Of a stretch of 64,000 nt of DNA, positions 1-8,963 are shown one piece after another. Both the position numbers and the translations under genes were made by a program. The notes beneath the pieces were generated by a model. It was not told the DNA's origin and made no database searches. It worked only from the letters and a program-made list of their open reading frames with translations. Origin of the DNA: Planococcus sp. MB-3u-03 (GTDB lineage: Bacteria; Bacillota; Bacilli; Bacillales_A; Planococcaceae); assembly GCF_002833405.1 (NCBI RefSeq), contig NZ_CP025135.1, forward strand, positions 1,841,501 through 1,905,500, given 5' to 3'. Position 1 is the stretch's first letter. Each line of letters opens with the position of its first letter.

Positions 1-1507
1 CGTTTTCCTGCGTCGCTGAACGCAAGGAAATATCGTGCGCCGGGAAACGGTCGCTCATCCAATGCCAGCGATCCGATGTCCGGACCAGAACACCTTCTTC
101 CTGAAGGTATTCAAGCAAAGACTGGACATCGAATTCCCGTACATATCATCTGTCGAAAACGGCAGCTCGAACGAGGCGCATTTCAAATGGTCCATCAGGA
201 TGATGATGTTCTCCGGATGGATGCGCGCTTCTTCCGGCGATTGGTCGAGAAGATATTCCGGATGGTTGATGATGTATTGATCAAGCGCTGTCGACTGGGC
301 GACATAGACGACGAGCGATTCGTCCTGGCGTCTGCCTGCACGACCTGCCTGTTGCCAGGCGCTCGCGATATTGCCTGGATAGCCGGTCATGATGCACGCC
401 TGCAATTGGCCGATGTCGACGCCGAGTTCTAATGCATTGGTCGATACGACGCATTGGATCGAGCCGTCGCGCAAGCCTTTTCGATGGCGCGCCGCTCCGA
501 AGGCAAATAACCGCCGCGGTAGCCTTTAATCGATTCGTCCTGCAACTTATATTTCGTAATTTCGTTTAAATAAGTTACCAGCATTTCCACGCGCACACGT
601 GATTTAGCAAATACGATCGTTTGGACGCCTTGCTTGACGAGATATGTCGCTAAATCACGCACTTCGAGCACCGCACTGCGCCGGACGCCGAATGTCGGGT
701 GGACGATCGGCGGATTATAGAACAGGATATGCTTTTGCCCGCCGGCGCCCCATTCTGGTCGATCAACTCGTGATCGGTATTGGTCAAACTTTCAGCCAGC
801 TGCTTCGGATTGGCGATGGTCGCCGACGTACAGATAAAGACCGGATCGCTGCCGTAAAAAGTTGCAGATCCGTTTCAAGCGGCGTATGACATGCGCCACA
901 TGGGTGCCGAATACGCCTTTATAGGTGTGCAGTTCATCGATCACTATATAATGAAGGTTCTCAAAGAGACACCCATTTCGTGTGATGCGGCAAGATCCCG
1001 GAATGGAGCATATCGGGATTGGTCATGACGATCTGCCCCGCCTTTCTCACTTTCTTCCGGATCGACGGGACGTCGCCGTCATAGGTATAAGACAGGATCG
1101 ACTGCTCGGTCTTTTCGATCAAATCGTGCAAATCGCTTTTTGGTCTTGCGCCAAAGCCTTTGTCGGAAACAAGTACAAGGCGCGTGCATTCGGGTCATTC
1201 AATATTTTGTGCAGCACCGGCAAATGATAGCAATACGATTTGCCGGAAGCGGTCGGCGTGACGGCCGTGAACGAATTGCCGGCTTGCGCCAAGTCGAACG
1301 CCTGCCGTTGATGGGTATATAATTGTTCGATGCCTTTCTTGCGCAATGCCTGTTTCAGGCTATCGTGCATCGCTTCCGGAAAATCGGCATAGCTTGCCGG
1401 TTTTCAGGCTTCGTATGCCAATGGTAAATGCGCTCCATCATCTCCGGCTCCACTTTCCATTCTGCGAGGATTTCCGGTATCGTCTTTTGATTCTCATTGT
1501 TTCTCAT
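1..1507 (-). CDS. mrfA: DEAH-box helicase MrfA (YprA), partial, frame broken
   Basis: Superfamily 2 DEAD/DEAH-box helicase of the MrfA/YprA family; in B. subtilis MrfA works with the nuclease MrfB in mitomycin-damage repair. Visible pieces, in order from the start: helicase motif I in [16 protein letters not shown] (Ia), IDELHTYKG (II), TSATIANP (III), then the second RecA domain with [12 protein letters not shown] and QQAGRAGRR (V/VI). The start at 1507 (ATG) overlaps the end of yppE. The C-terminal half lies beyond the left edge. The frame is interrupted at least seven times, for example near 1395, 1142, 966, 733, 478 and 148, mostly by one missing base in an A, T or G run. The restored protein is collinear with YprA, so sequencing error is the likely cause. 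Confidence 0.85.
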
Positions 1508-1858
1508 CGCCCTTTTCATCTATCGCTGTAAGCAAGGTCTGTATCGTGTACTGAGCCGCTTGTATCGTCTGGACAAAACGTTTTGCTCGTATCTTTATAG
1601 AAACTTTGGACGAATACTTGCCCCATGCCTTCTGCCGCATTGTCGATTTGCAGCTTATGGACGTATTTCGGCCGTTCGTTCCGGATAAACATAAGCGAAG
1701 CATCTTTCCATTCATCTATGGCAGCATGCCATTCATCGGCATACGGTTTTACATCTTGAAAAATCAGGATCTGCATCCAGTTCACGCATTTTCTTAAAGC
1801 GTGCGAGACACATATCGCATTCTTGGTAAAGATTGGTTGATAATTGCTTGAGGTCCAT
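1494..1858 (-). CDS. yppE: YppE-like DUF1798 protein, frame broken
   Basis: Small cytoplasmic protein of unknown function, of the DUF1798/YppE type normally found beside recU and ponA in Bacillales. It begins MDLKQLSTNLYQECD at an ATG at 1858 preceded by a GGAGGG ribosome site, and the restored frame ends KGDEKQ at 1494. The middle contains YADEWHAAIDEWKDAS and QSFYKDTSK-RFVQTIQAA, typical of the helical family. Two indels, near 1760 (T run) and 1580 (A run), break the frame; here they look like gained bases or a loss of two. It overlaps the mrfA start by 14 bases, so the two are probably co-transcribed. I cannot assign a function. Confidence 0.7.
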
Positions 1859-2013
1859 TTTCCCTCCATAGCCATTAGTTTATCACAATCCGGCAAGCCA
1901 TATACAGTTTGCCGAACAGGCATTCTTTTCAGTTGGAGATGGCTCCAAAATCCGCTATTATTAGGAATAAAGTCGGAAACCTTTCATCATATTTATCGTC
2001 TATGTGCGTGTGA

Positions 2014-2034
2014 TATGATAAAGTAAGCGAGGTG
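2014..2034 (+). promoter_or_regulatory. Extended -10 promoter and RBS of recU-ponA
   Basis: TGATATGAT at 2011-2019 is an extended -10 element (TG-n-TATGAT). It lies about 24 bases before the recU ATG, and a GAGGTG ribosome site follows at 2029-2034. No good -35 hexamer is visible, as expected for an extended -10 promoter. It sits in the divergent region between yppE and recU. Confidence 0.45.
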
Positions 2035-2042
2035 TATCACAA

Positions 2043-2641
2043 ATGGCAATCAATTACCCAAATGGGAAGAAATTTTCTCCACTGAAAGATCAGCCGGTGC
2101 AGAAGAAGAAAAAGATGTTTCATTCAGCAATCGCGGGAAAACCCTGGAGGATGAACTGAACGAAACCAATAGTTTTATTTACAGCGCGGGCTCGCCGTCA
2201 TCCACAAAAGCCCGTGCCGGTGCAAATCGTGCGTGTCGAATACCCGTCACGAAGCGCTGCAGTTATACGGGAAGCTTATTTCCAAGCCCCGTCTACGACC
2301 GATTATAACGGCATCTGGCAAGGCCGCTACGTCGATTTCGAAGCGAAAGAAACCGAAATCGGACTTCTTTCCCGTTGAAGAACATCCATGAGCACCAAGT
2401 GCACCATATGGCAGACATCATCCGCCACGGGGGCCTGGCCTTTTTGATCATCCGATTCTCTTCCCTCGACCGCTATTTTGTCTTGCCATTCGAAATACTG
2501 GAAACCTATTGGAAGCGAATGGCCTCTGGCGGAAGGAAATCGATGACTTTAGCGGAAGTGGAAGAAGCTTCGGTTGAAGTAAAGCCAGGTGCTTTCCCGA
2601 GAATCGATTATTTGTCCGTGCTCCATCAGCTAATGAAATAG
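2043..2641 (+). CDS. recU: Holliday junction resolvase RecU, frame broken
   Basis: RecU cleaves Holliday junctions during recombination and chromosome segregation. The start [13 protein letters not shown] and, in shifted frames, [52 protein letters not shown] and [12 protein letters not shown] match RecU along its whole length, including the catalytic D-x-E-x-K-like VDFEAKET segment. Four single-base losses explain the broken frame: A near 2112, G near 2187, A near 2204 and A near 2357, all in homopolymers. Restored length is about 200 residues, as in the family. It is followed 27 bases later by ponA, the classical recU-ponA pair. I read it as an intact gene with sequence errors. Confidence 0.9.
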
Positions 2642-2668
2642 CATATACATGAAAGTGAGGAAGCGCAT

Positions 2669-5401
2669 GTGAGTGATAAGAAAATATCGCGTGAAGAACG
2701 CAGAAAATCAATTGAACGGCAACGGAAAAACTCGAATAAACAAAAGAAATCCGGTGCAAAAACCTGGATCAAAAGAGGATTTCTGGCCATTGCCGCATTA
2801 GCGGTCGCCGGCTTTCTGTTCGGGGTCGTCCTGTTCGCTGTCTATGCGTCCAGTGCGCCTGAGCTCGACGAAGAATTGTTGAGAGACCCGATCAGCCCGG
2901 TCTTCCTGGCCAATGACGGCGAAACCGATATCCCATTTTTCACCGCCCAAAACCGTGAATATGTGGAATATGACGATATTCCGAAAGTGATAGAAGACGC
3001 GATTCTTGCCACTGAAGACAATCGCTTCTATGACCATTCCGGAATCGATTTGATCCGCCTCGGCGGCGCGGTCGTCGCCAACATCACGGGCGGCTTCGGT
3101 TCTCAAGGTGCCAGCACCATCACCCAGCAAGTCATCAAGAACTCCTTCCTGTCCAATGAAAAAACATTGAAACGTAAAGCACAGGAAGCTTACTTGGCTT
3201 TCAAGCTCGAACACGAATATTCCAAAGAAGAGATTTTTGAGATGTATTTCAACAAAATCCTGATGTCAGGCAATACTTATGGCTTTGGTACTGCTGCTGA
3301 GCAGTTCTTCGGGAAACCAGTGGCTGAACTGGAACTTCACGAAGCTGCCCTTCTTGCCGGAATGCCGCAAAGCCCGAACCGTTATAATCCGTTCAAGAAC
3401 CCGCAAGCAGCTGAAGAGCGCCGCGATGTCGTCTTGAATTTGATGGAACAGCACGGGAAAATCGATGCAGCACAAAAAGAAGAAGCATGGAACACGCCAG
3501 TCGAATCAACCCTTGTTCCTGAAGATGAACGTTCCACTAATGAAGAAAGCACCGAATACACGGCATTCATGGAAATGGTCGTCGATGAACTTGAAGCTCT
3601 TGAAGGCGATTATTCGCTGGATGAAGGCTTGACTATTTACACGACGCTTGAGCCGTATGTGCAAGAACGCGTCAATGAAACGATGGAATCAGATCTCTTC
3701 TTCGATGAAGAAGTCGAATCTGCCATGACGGTCGTCGATACAAAAACCGGCGGCATCAGCGCAGTCGGTGCAGCGCGCGAGTACGAAGGGGATGTGCGCA
3801 GAAACTTTGCCACATCCAAAGACCGCGTCATCGGCTCGACGATCAAGCCGCTTGTCAGCTACGGACCAGCCATCGAGTACTTGGATTGGTCGACCGGGCA
3901 GACATTGGTCGATGAAGAATATTCCTATAGCAGCGGCCAGGAAATCCGCAACGTCGATGGCCAGTTCCTCGGGCCAATGACAGCGCGCGAAGCCTTGTAT
4001 CGCTCACGCAATATCCCAGCAGTTAAAGCGCTGGCTGAAGTCGGTTCTGACAACGCCAGTGAGTTTACTCAAAAACTCGGCTTGGATTTCGGTGGGATTT
4101 ATGAATCAGCAGCACTTGGCACGCCTGAAAATCAAATCTCTACCGTAGAAATGGCTGGCGCATTTGCAGCATTCGGCAATAATGGCGTATTTACCAAGCC
4201 GCACACGATCAAGAAAATCGTCTTCCGCGACGGTTCAACTGAAGAAATCGTCGCCCCTGAACCGGTGACGGCGATGAAAGACAGCACTGCCTATATGGTG
4301 ACAGACATGCTGCGTGATGCAGTCGACACAAGCATCGCCGGCGCGACCGGCAAAGAAGCTGCTATCAGCGGATTGGATATGGCCGGTAAAACTGGCACAT
4401 CCAATTATTCTGAAGAAAATCTTCAGGATTACGGACTCGATGCAAGCTCTGCACGGGATGTTTGGTTTGCAGGATATACAACAGATTATTCCATCTCTGT
4501 ATGGAGCGGTTACCCTGATGTTCGAACACCAATCGACACTGCTTCGAACGAGCGACTGCTTGCACAGCGTTTGTTCAAGCAAGTGATGAGCCAGATCTCT
4601 TCACCGGAAACGGCAAGCTTCCAACAGCCGGATTCGGTGTCACAGGAAGTCATCGAAGTCGGGACTGAACCGCTTCGCTTGGCAAGCCCGTTCACCCCAT
4701 GGAGCATGCGCAGTGAAGAATTGTTTGCAAGGGGGACGGAGCCCAGTACAGTATCAGAGCGATTTGTGGCAGACCCTGACCGACCTTCTGGACTAAGAGC
4801 AGACATCAGCGGCAACACAGCTAACTTGAGCTGGAGCCATGGTTCGGATGATGTATCATTCGAAGTTTCCGTCAACGGCGAAGTGCTGACGACGACAGAT
4901 GACACCAGCTATTCTTATGATGGCCTTGAAGAAGGCGTCACATACACATTCCGCGTCGTCGCCACTCAAAATGGCAGACGCAGTGACCCTGCTTCCACGA
5001 CTATCGAGATCACGCCTCCTCCTGAAGAGGAGCCTGAGGAAGAGCCAGAAGAAGAACCAGCTGAAGAAGAGCCGGTTGAAGAAGAACCGGCCGAAGAACC
5101 ACCAGCCGAAGAAGAACCGGCTGAAGAAGAGCCTGCCGAAGAACAGCCTGCTGAAGAAGAACCGGCCGAAGAGGAGCCGGCTGAGGAAGAAGAAGCAGTC
5201 GAAACTCCAGATGAACCCGTAGACACTCCTGAACAGCCGGAAGAACCGGAAGAAGGAGACCAAGAAGAAGAATCAGGCAGCAATGCCTCGTCCAATGAAA
5301 ATGGGAACGGCAACGGGAACGGCAACGGGAATGGAAACGGCAATGGCAACGATAATAACGGAAATAACTCAAACAGCGAGGATGATGAAGACGCATCTTG
5401 A
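2669..5401 (+). CDS. ponA: Class A penicillin-binding protein 1 (PonA)
   Basis: Bifunctional peptidoglycan glycosyltransferase and DD-transpeptidase anchored in the cytoplasmic membrane. The start is GTG at 2669, 8 bases after GTGAGG; the ATG at 2667 runs into a stop at once. Order: basic cytoplasmic tail; one membrane segment at about 38-58; GT51 domain with the catalytic glutamate in E116-DNRFYDH and GASTITQQ; transpeptidase with S390-T-I-K393, S446-R-N448 and K574-T-G-T. A fibronectin type III domain follows at about 704-782, then a Pro/Glu-rich stretch to about 870 and an Asn/Gly repeat tail. The 910 residues match PonA/PBP1 of Bacillales. The acidic tail is low-complexity and probably length-variable. 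Confidence 0.97.
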   Translation: MSDKKISREERRKSIERQRKNSNKQKKSGAKTWIKRGFLAIAALAVAGFLFGVVLFAVYASSAPELDEELLRDPISPVFLANDGETDIPFFTAQNREYVEYDDIPKVIEDAILATEDNRFYDHSGIDLIRLGGAVVANITGGFGSQGASTITQQVIKNSFLSNEKTLKRKAQEAYLAFKLEHEYSKEEIFEMYFNKILMSGNTYGFGTAAEQFFGKPVAELELHEAALLAGMPQSPNRYNPFKNPQAAEERRDVVLNLMEQHGKIDAAQKEEAWNTPVESTLVPEDERSTNEESTEYTAFMEMVVDELEALEGDYSLDEGLTIYTTLEPYVQERVNETMESDLFFDEEVESAMTVVDTKTGGISAVGAAREYEGDVRRNFATSKDRVIGSTIKPLVSYGPAIEYLDWSTGQTLVDEEYSYSSGQEIRNVDGQFLGPMTAREALYRSRNIPAVKALAEVGSDNASEFTQKLGLDFGGIYESAALGTPENQISTVEMAGAFAAFGNNGVFTKPHTIKKIVFRDGSTEEIVAPEPVTAMKDSTAYMVTDMLRDAVDTSIAGATGKEAAISGLDMAGKTGTSNYSEENLQDYGLDASSARDVWFAGYTTDYSISVWSGYPDVRTPIDTASNERLLAQRLFKQVMSQISSPETASFQQPDSVSQEVIEVGTEPLRLASPFTPWSMRSEELFARGTEPSTVSERFVADPDRPSGLRADISGNTANLSWSHGSDDVSFEVSVNGEVLTTTDDTSYSYDGLEEGVTYTFRVVATQNGRRSDPASTTIEITPPPEEEPEEEPEEEPAEEEPVEEEPAEEPPAEEEPAEEEPAEEQPAEEEPAEEEPAEEEEAVETPDEPVDTPEQPEEPEEGDQEEESGSNASSNENGNGNGNGNGNGNGNGNDNNGNNSNSEDDEDAS
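5018..5358 (+). repeat. Coding repeats in the ponA 3' end (PAEEE and GN)
   Basis: Inside ponA, degenerate 15-base units encoding P-A/V/E-E-E-E are repeated about nine times (5018-5200). A run of six-base units encoding Gly-Asn follows (5290-5358). They give the low-complexity tail that extends beyond the FN3 domain outside the cell. Confidence 0.8.
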
Positions 5402-5418
5402 TCTTCCGTCCCAATATT

Positions 5419-5454
5419 AAAAGGCCTGCCCTAGACTTTAGGGCAGGCTTTTTT
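5419..5454 (+). terminator. Terminator of recU-ponA
   Basis: Ten-base perfect stem 5424-5433 / 5439-5448 (GCCTGCCCTA), five-base loop, then six T. It is 18 bases after the ponA stop. Confidence 0.9.
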
Positions 5455-5458
5455 GCGC

Positions 5459-5496
5459 AAAAAACCCGGGACAGATGTAGCTTCTGCCCCGGGTTC
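5459..5496 (-). terminator. Terminator of dnaD-nth-ypoC
   Basis: Stem AACCCGGG/CCCGGGTT at 5463-5470 and 5488-5495, followed on the minus strand by a T run. It faces the ponA terminator in the convergent region. Confidence 0.8.
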
Positions 5497-5502
5497 TATT
5501 AT

Positions 5503-5835
5503 TCACTCAGCTGGGTAGCCGATCTTTATGCGCGCGATTTTCTTTTTGAGCTCCCCGAATAATTGCTCCAGTTGTCGAGAAGCTGCGTGTGCGCTTTTGG
5601 AGTTTCGCACAAACTCAAGCCGCTCGCTTTCATTCAATGGAGACGGTGCAGAGCTTCCGAACAAGCCATTCAGCGTTTTTCGCAATGCTTCGTAAACCCC
5701 ATAGCCATCTGCAATGAGCTCTTGGCAGTCACCCGCCTGCTGCTGAAAACAGGATTGGATCTCCTCCCTTAAGCCAGCCCAGGCTTCGTAGAACGGCGAA
5801 ACGGCTTGGTCAATTGATTTCCGTGACAGCGTCAT
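5503..5835 (-). CDS. ypoC: YpoC family protein
   Basis: Small (110 residues), helical, charged cytoplasmic protein. Its position between nth and ponA is where YpoC lies in B. subtilis, and the segments FYEAWAGLREEI and LEQLFGELKKKI look like that family. No catalytic motif or membrane segment is visible and its function is unknown. The ATG at 5835 lies inside the nth 3' end (26-base overlap), so it is translated as the last gene of dnaD-nth-ypoC and is followed by its own terminator. Identification rests mainly on context. Confidence 0.7.
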   Translation of the reverse strand: MTLSRKSIDQAVSPFYEAWAGLREEIQSCFQQQAGDCQELIADGYGVYEALRKTLNGLFGSSAPSPLNESERLEFVRNSKSAHAASRQLEQLFGELKKKIARIKIGYPAE

Positions 5836-6489
5836 GTTTCACAAGCCCTTTTTTATCGCGTTTCTTTCCTTCCCGGCAGCGGTCGAACAACGGGCACACG
5901 TGACAGCCGGGATTTTGCGCCTTGCAGTGGTAGCGGCCGAAGAAAATGATTTGGTGATGGGTTTTCGACCAATCCTCAGCAGGCGTTTTTTTCATGATCG
6001 TCTCTTCGACTTGCAAGGGCGAATCTTTCCAGCGGCATAAGCCAAGACGTTTCGAGACGCGTTCGACATGGGTATCGACGGCCAGTGCCGGTTTATTGAA
6101 TGCCACGGAAACGACCACATTGGCGGTCTTTCTTCCGACGCCTGGCAAGGTCATCAATAGATCGCGGTCTTCCGGCACACGCCCGCCGTGCTGCTCGATC
6201 AGTATGCGGCTAAGCGCCTGGATGTTCTTCGCTTTATTGCGGAACAAGCCAATCGAACGGATATCCTGTTGCAATTCTTCCAAAGGAACCGAAAGATAAT
6301 CTTCCGGTGTATGGTACTTCTCGAAAAGAGTTGCCGTCACTTTGTTGACAAGCTTGTCGGTGCATTGTGCAGACAATAATACCGCAATGACCAAATCGAA
6401 CGGGTTGCGGTGGATCAATTCACAATGGGCATCAGGAAACATATGGTCCATTTCCTCCAGGCAAGCGAGCCATTCTTTTTCGTCATCAT
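5810..6489 (-). CDS. nth: Endonuclease III (Nth), N-terminal frameshift
   Basis: DNA glycosylase/AP lyase for oxidised pyrimidines in base excision repair. The helix-hairpin-helix reads LPGVGRKTANVV with catalytic Lys, the catalytic Asp is in AVDTHVE, and the C-terminus carries C-x6-C-x2-C-x5-C (CKAQNPGCHVCPLFDRC) for the 4Fe-4S cluster. The uninterrupted frame starts at an internal Met (6451), which would remove the conserved first helix. The other frame gives MMTKKEWLACLEE from ATG 6489 behind an AGGTGAT ribosome site, so one A is missing in the five-A run at 6476-6480. The restored length of about 225 is near the family norm. It starts 11 bases after the restored dnaD stop. Confidence 0.93.
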
Positions 6490-6500
6490 CCTATCACCTG

Positions 6501-7194
6501 CTAATTCCGTTCTTCCAGCCAATTATAGAATTGCACTTTTTGCGGTGCTTTCCTGCGGCTGGATGCGGATGTTTTCCGGAACGAATTCGCATGCCGTGAC
6601 ACTTGGCTCGACGTCCGGATATTCTTTTCTTCCCTCGAACAAAATGCGGTCGACATAGCGCAAGCTGATCTTCTGCGCGATGACGGCTTCCTTCAAAGCC
6701 ATCCGGATGACTTCTGGCGTATGGCCGTCCTGGTCCATCCACATGGAAATCGTTTCGATCTCCATCGGCGATAGAAAACGGCCAAATTCTTGTTCAAACA
6801 GTTGGAAGATCTCGCCTTCCTGTTCTTTTTGCGTATGCTCTTTTTCGGTTTGCGCTTGAAGCTCTAAGCAGTCCACGAGTTTGTCCCATAAAGGCTGGAG
6901 CGAAATCGTCTCGGTCAGCATTCCATCGGCCGTTTCCTGACGTATCGACAAATAGCCTTGCTGCATCAATTTCTGCAGCATCGTCGTCACGCTGTTCTGG
7001 TTGGCGGACATTCTTGCGGCAATTTCATCCGGTGTCGGGAACACGTTTCCTGCCTGTTGGAAGGAATGGATCTGCAATAGCATAATCGCTTCCTCGTCAC
7101 TAATCTTCAAGCGCCGGTAAAACTGAAAAAAAAGCTGGGAAATGGTCACATTTCCCTGCTCAATCCATTGTTGCAATCGGTCAGACTGTCTCAT
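6501..7194 (-). CDS. dnaD: Replication initiation protein DnaD, C-terminal frameshift
   Basis: DnaD remodels DNA and helps load the replicative helicase with DnaB and DnaI at oriC and at restarted forks. The start is ATG 7194, behind AAAGGTGG, giving MRQSDRLQQWIEQGN. An N-terminal winged-helix region is followed by the DnaD-like domain (LFEQEFGRFLSPMEIETI to SLRYVDRILFE). After LFE the open frame runs on with unrelated residues to 6523. One frame over, the sequence ends VQFYNWLEERN at 6501, the family's usual C-terminal motif. About two bases are therefore missing between 6622 and 6635. DnaD is essential in B. subtilis, so a sequence error is more likely than loss. Confidence 0.9.
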
Positions 7195-7274
7195 ATCCCA
7201 ACCACCTTTCTGTATGCAAATTTCTAGCTGTCTAAATTTATTAGGATATTTCAACTTGTCGAGAAATTTAAGAA

Positions 7275-7475
7275 GTTGATTTTCCGAAGCTTATCGCTCG
7301 CTTTCCGCGGGCGGGAATCGAGCCTCCTCGTCACTAAAAACGTTGCTCAACTCTCACTGCGTTCGAGCATCGCAAAGGAATGTGCTCAGCGATGCTTCGC
7401 TCATTCATTGCCTGCGGGGTCTCTCAAACCCGTCGCTTCGCTGCTCCCGCAGGAGTCGAGCGAACACTTCTCCAG
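7275..7475 (-). repeat. Bacillales-type intergenic palindromic repeat
   Basis: A GC-rich block in an otherwise AT-rich spacer, resembling (from memory) an intergenic element scattered through Bacillus and Planococcaceae genomes. On the minus strand it has the hallmark order: GACTCCTGCGGGAGCAGCG, a segment ending GAGACCCCGCAGG, then GACGAGGAGGCTCG and CCCGCGGAAAGCGAGCG. An eight-base inverted repeat CCTGCGGG/CCCGCAGG lies at 7411-7418 and 7446-7453. A second hairpin, GCATCGC/GCGATGC at 7367-7373 and 7389-7395, sits in an extra segment not expected in the basic element. It does not encode a protein. Confidence 0.65.
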
Positions 7476-7640
7476 ATACTTAGAGAGAACATTGATTTTT
7501 GATTGTAGAAAAAGTGATTCTCTTTTTGATCTACAGCAAATTATAGACTTCTTTAACACTCTGATATTTCATCCACCGCAGCAGAAATCCTATTGTAGGG
7601 GTTTCTGCCAGGCAGTTTCTAGTTGTCTTGTTTAACTTTT
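7476..7640. other. AT-rich non-coding spacer downstream of asnS
   Basis: No gene found. It holds a hairpin at 7505-7534 (GTAG and AAAAAG pairing with CTTTTT and CTAC) and a weaker one (GCAGAAA with TTTCTGC, about 7578-7612). No clear T-tailed terminator for asnS is visible. Confidence 0.5.
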
Positions 7641-8934
7641 TTAAGGGTATAGACGGTTCAACAAACGCGGGAATGGAATCGATTCGCGGACATGTTCTGC
7701 CCCGCTGATCCAAGCGACTGTGCGCTCAAGGCCCAAACCGAATCCTGAATGCGGCACCGCTCCATATTTGCTGAGGTCCAAATACCATTCATACGCAGCT
7801 TCGTCCAGATTATGCTCTTGGATGCGCTGTTTCATCAAATCGTAATCATGGATGCGTTCAGATCCGCCGATGATTTCCCCGTAGCCTTCAGGCGCGATCA
7901 TGTCAGCGCACAGCACGACGTCGTCGCGGTCCGGATGCGGCTGCATATAGAACGGTTTGATGCCGATCGGGTAATGCGTGATGAAGATCGGCATATCAGC
8001 TTTCAGCCAACGCAGTTTCGTGAGGCGCACCGAAATCTTCGCCCCATTTGATATCGTCAAAGCCGTTATCGTTCAACCATTTGATCGCTTCGTCATAAGT
8101 GACGCGCGGGAACGGTGCTTGGATTTTTTCCAACTTCGTTGTGTCACGGCCAAGGCGCTCGAGTTCAAGCTGGCAATTTTTCAAGACGGATTGGACGATA
8201 TGCGCCACATACTGCTCTTGGACTTCCAAGCTCTCAGCATGTTCCACAAAGGCCATTTCCGGTTCGATCATCCAGAATTCGATCAAGTGGCGGCGTGTTT
8301 TCGATTTTTCGGCACGGAATGTCGGGCCGAATGAGAATACTTTCCCAAGTGCCATCGCAGCCGCTTCCATATAAAGCTGGCCGGATTGTGACAGATAAGC
8401 ATCTTCATCGAAGTATTTCGTCGCAAACAATTCCGATGTGCCTTCCGGCGAAGATCCCGTCAAAATCGGCGGGTCCACTTTGACGAAGCCATTGTCATTA
8501 AAGAATTCGTAAGTGGCACGGATGATTTCATTGCGGATTTTCATGATGGCGTGCTGTTTTCTCGAACGCAGCCATAGGTGGCGGTTGTCCATCAAGAATT
8601 CAGTGCCGTGTTCTTTCGGCGTGATCGGGAAATCTTTCGCTTCCTGGATCACTTCAATGTCTGAAATCGTTAGCTCGTAGCCAAAGGCAGAACGCTCGTC
8701 TTCTTTCACTTCACCTGTCACATACAAGGAAGTTTCTTGCGTCAATGCTTTCGCTTTGGCAAAGATCTCTTCGCCCGCTTCTGCTTTGACGACGACGCCT
8801 TGCACGAAACCGGAACCGTCGCGCAATTGAAGAAAGGCGATTTTTCCGCTGGAGCGTTTATTGGCGACCCATGCGCCAAGCTTGATGGTTTGTCCATTAT
8901 ATTTTGCCATTTCGGCGATAGTGATTTTTTTCAT
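7641..8934 (-). CDS. asnS: Asparaginyl-tRNA synthetase, frame broken
   Basis: Class IIb aminoacyl-tRNA synthetase charging tRNA-Asn. The N-terminal OB-fold anticodon domain (about 1-100) begins [20 protein letters not shown]. Class II motif 2 is in [15 protein letters not shown] and motif 3 in [12 protein letters not shown], and the protein ends RLLNRLYP as the family does. The frame breaks near 7999, where LAES runs into a stop while the next frame continues [10 protein letters not shown] without a gap; loss of two bases (a GC repeat) or gain of one explains it. Restored length is about 431, normal for AsnRS. The enzyme is essential in B. subtilis, so a base error is likely. Confidence 0.95.
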
Positions 8935-8963
8935 CTATTCAATAGCCTCCAAATGTATAGTGC

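Noticed and set aside
1..2641. True pseudogenes of mrfA, yppE and recU
   Set aside because: The breaks are single-base indels mostly in homopolymers and the proteins are fully conserved on both sides; the same pattern hits essential genes elsewhere in the window.
5018..5358. Short tandem repeats as a possible CRISPR array
   Set aside because: The units are in frame within ponA, directly adjacent and degenerate, with no spacers.
4856..5414. Several long minus-strand frames rich in Ser, Gly, Leu or Phe opposite ponA
   Set aside because: They are the reverse translation of the PAEEE and Gly-Asn repeats in ponA, with no ribosome site and no real domain.
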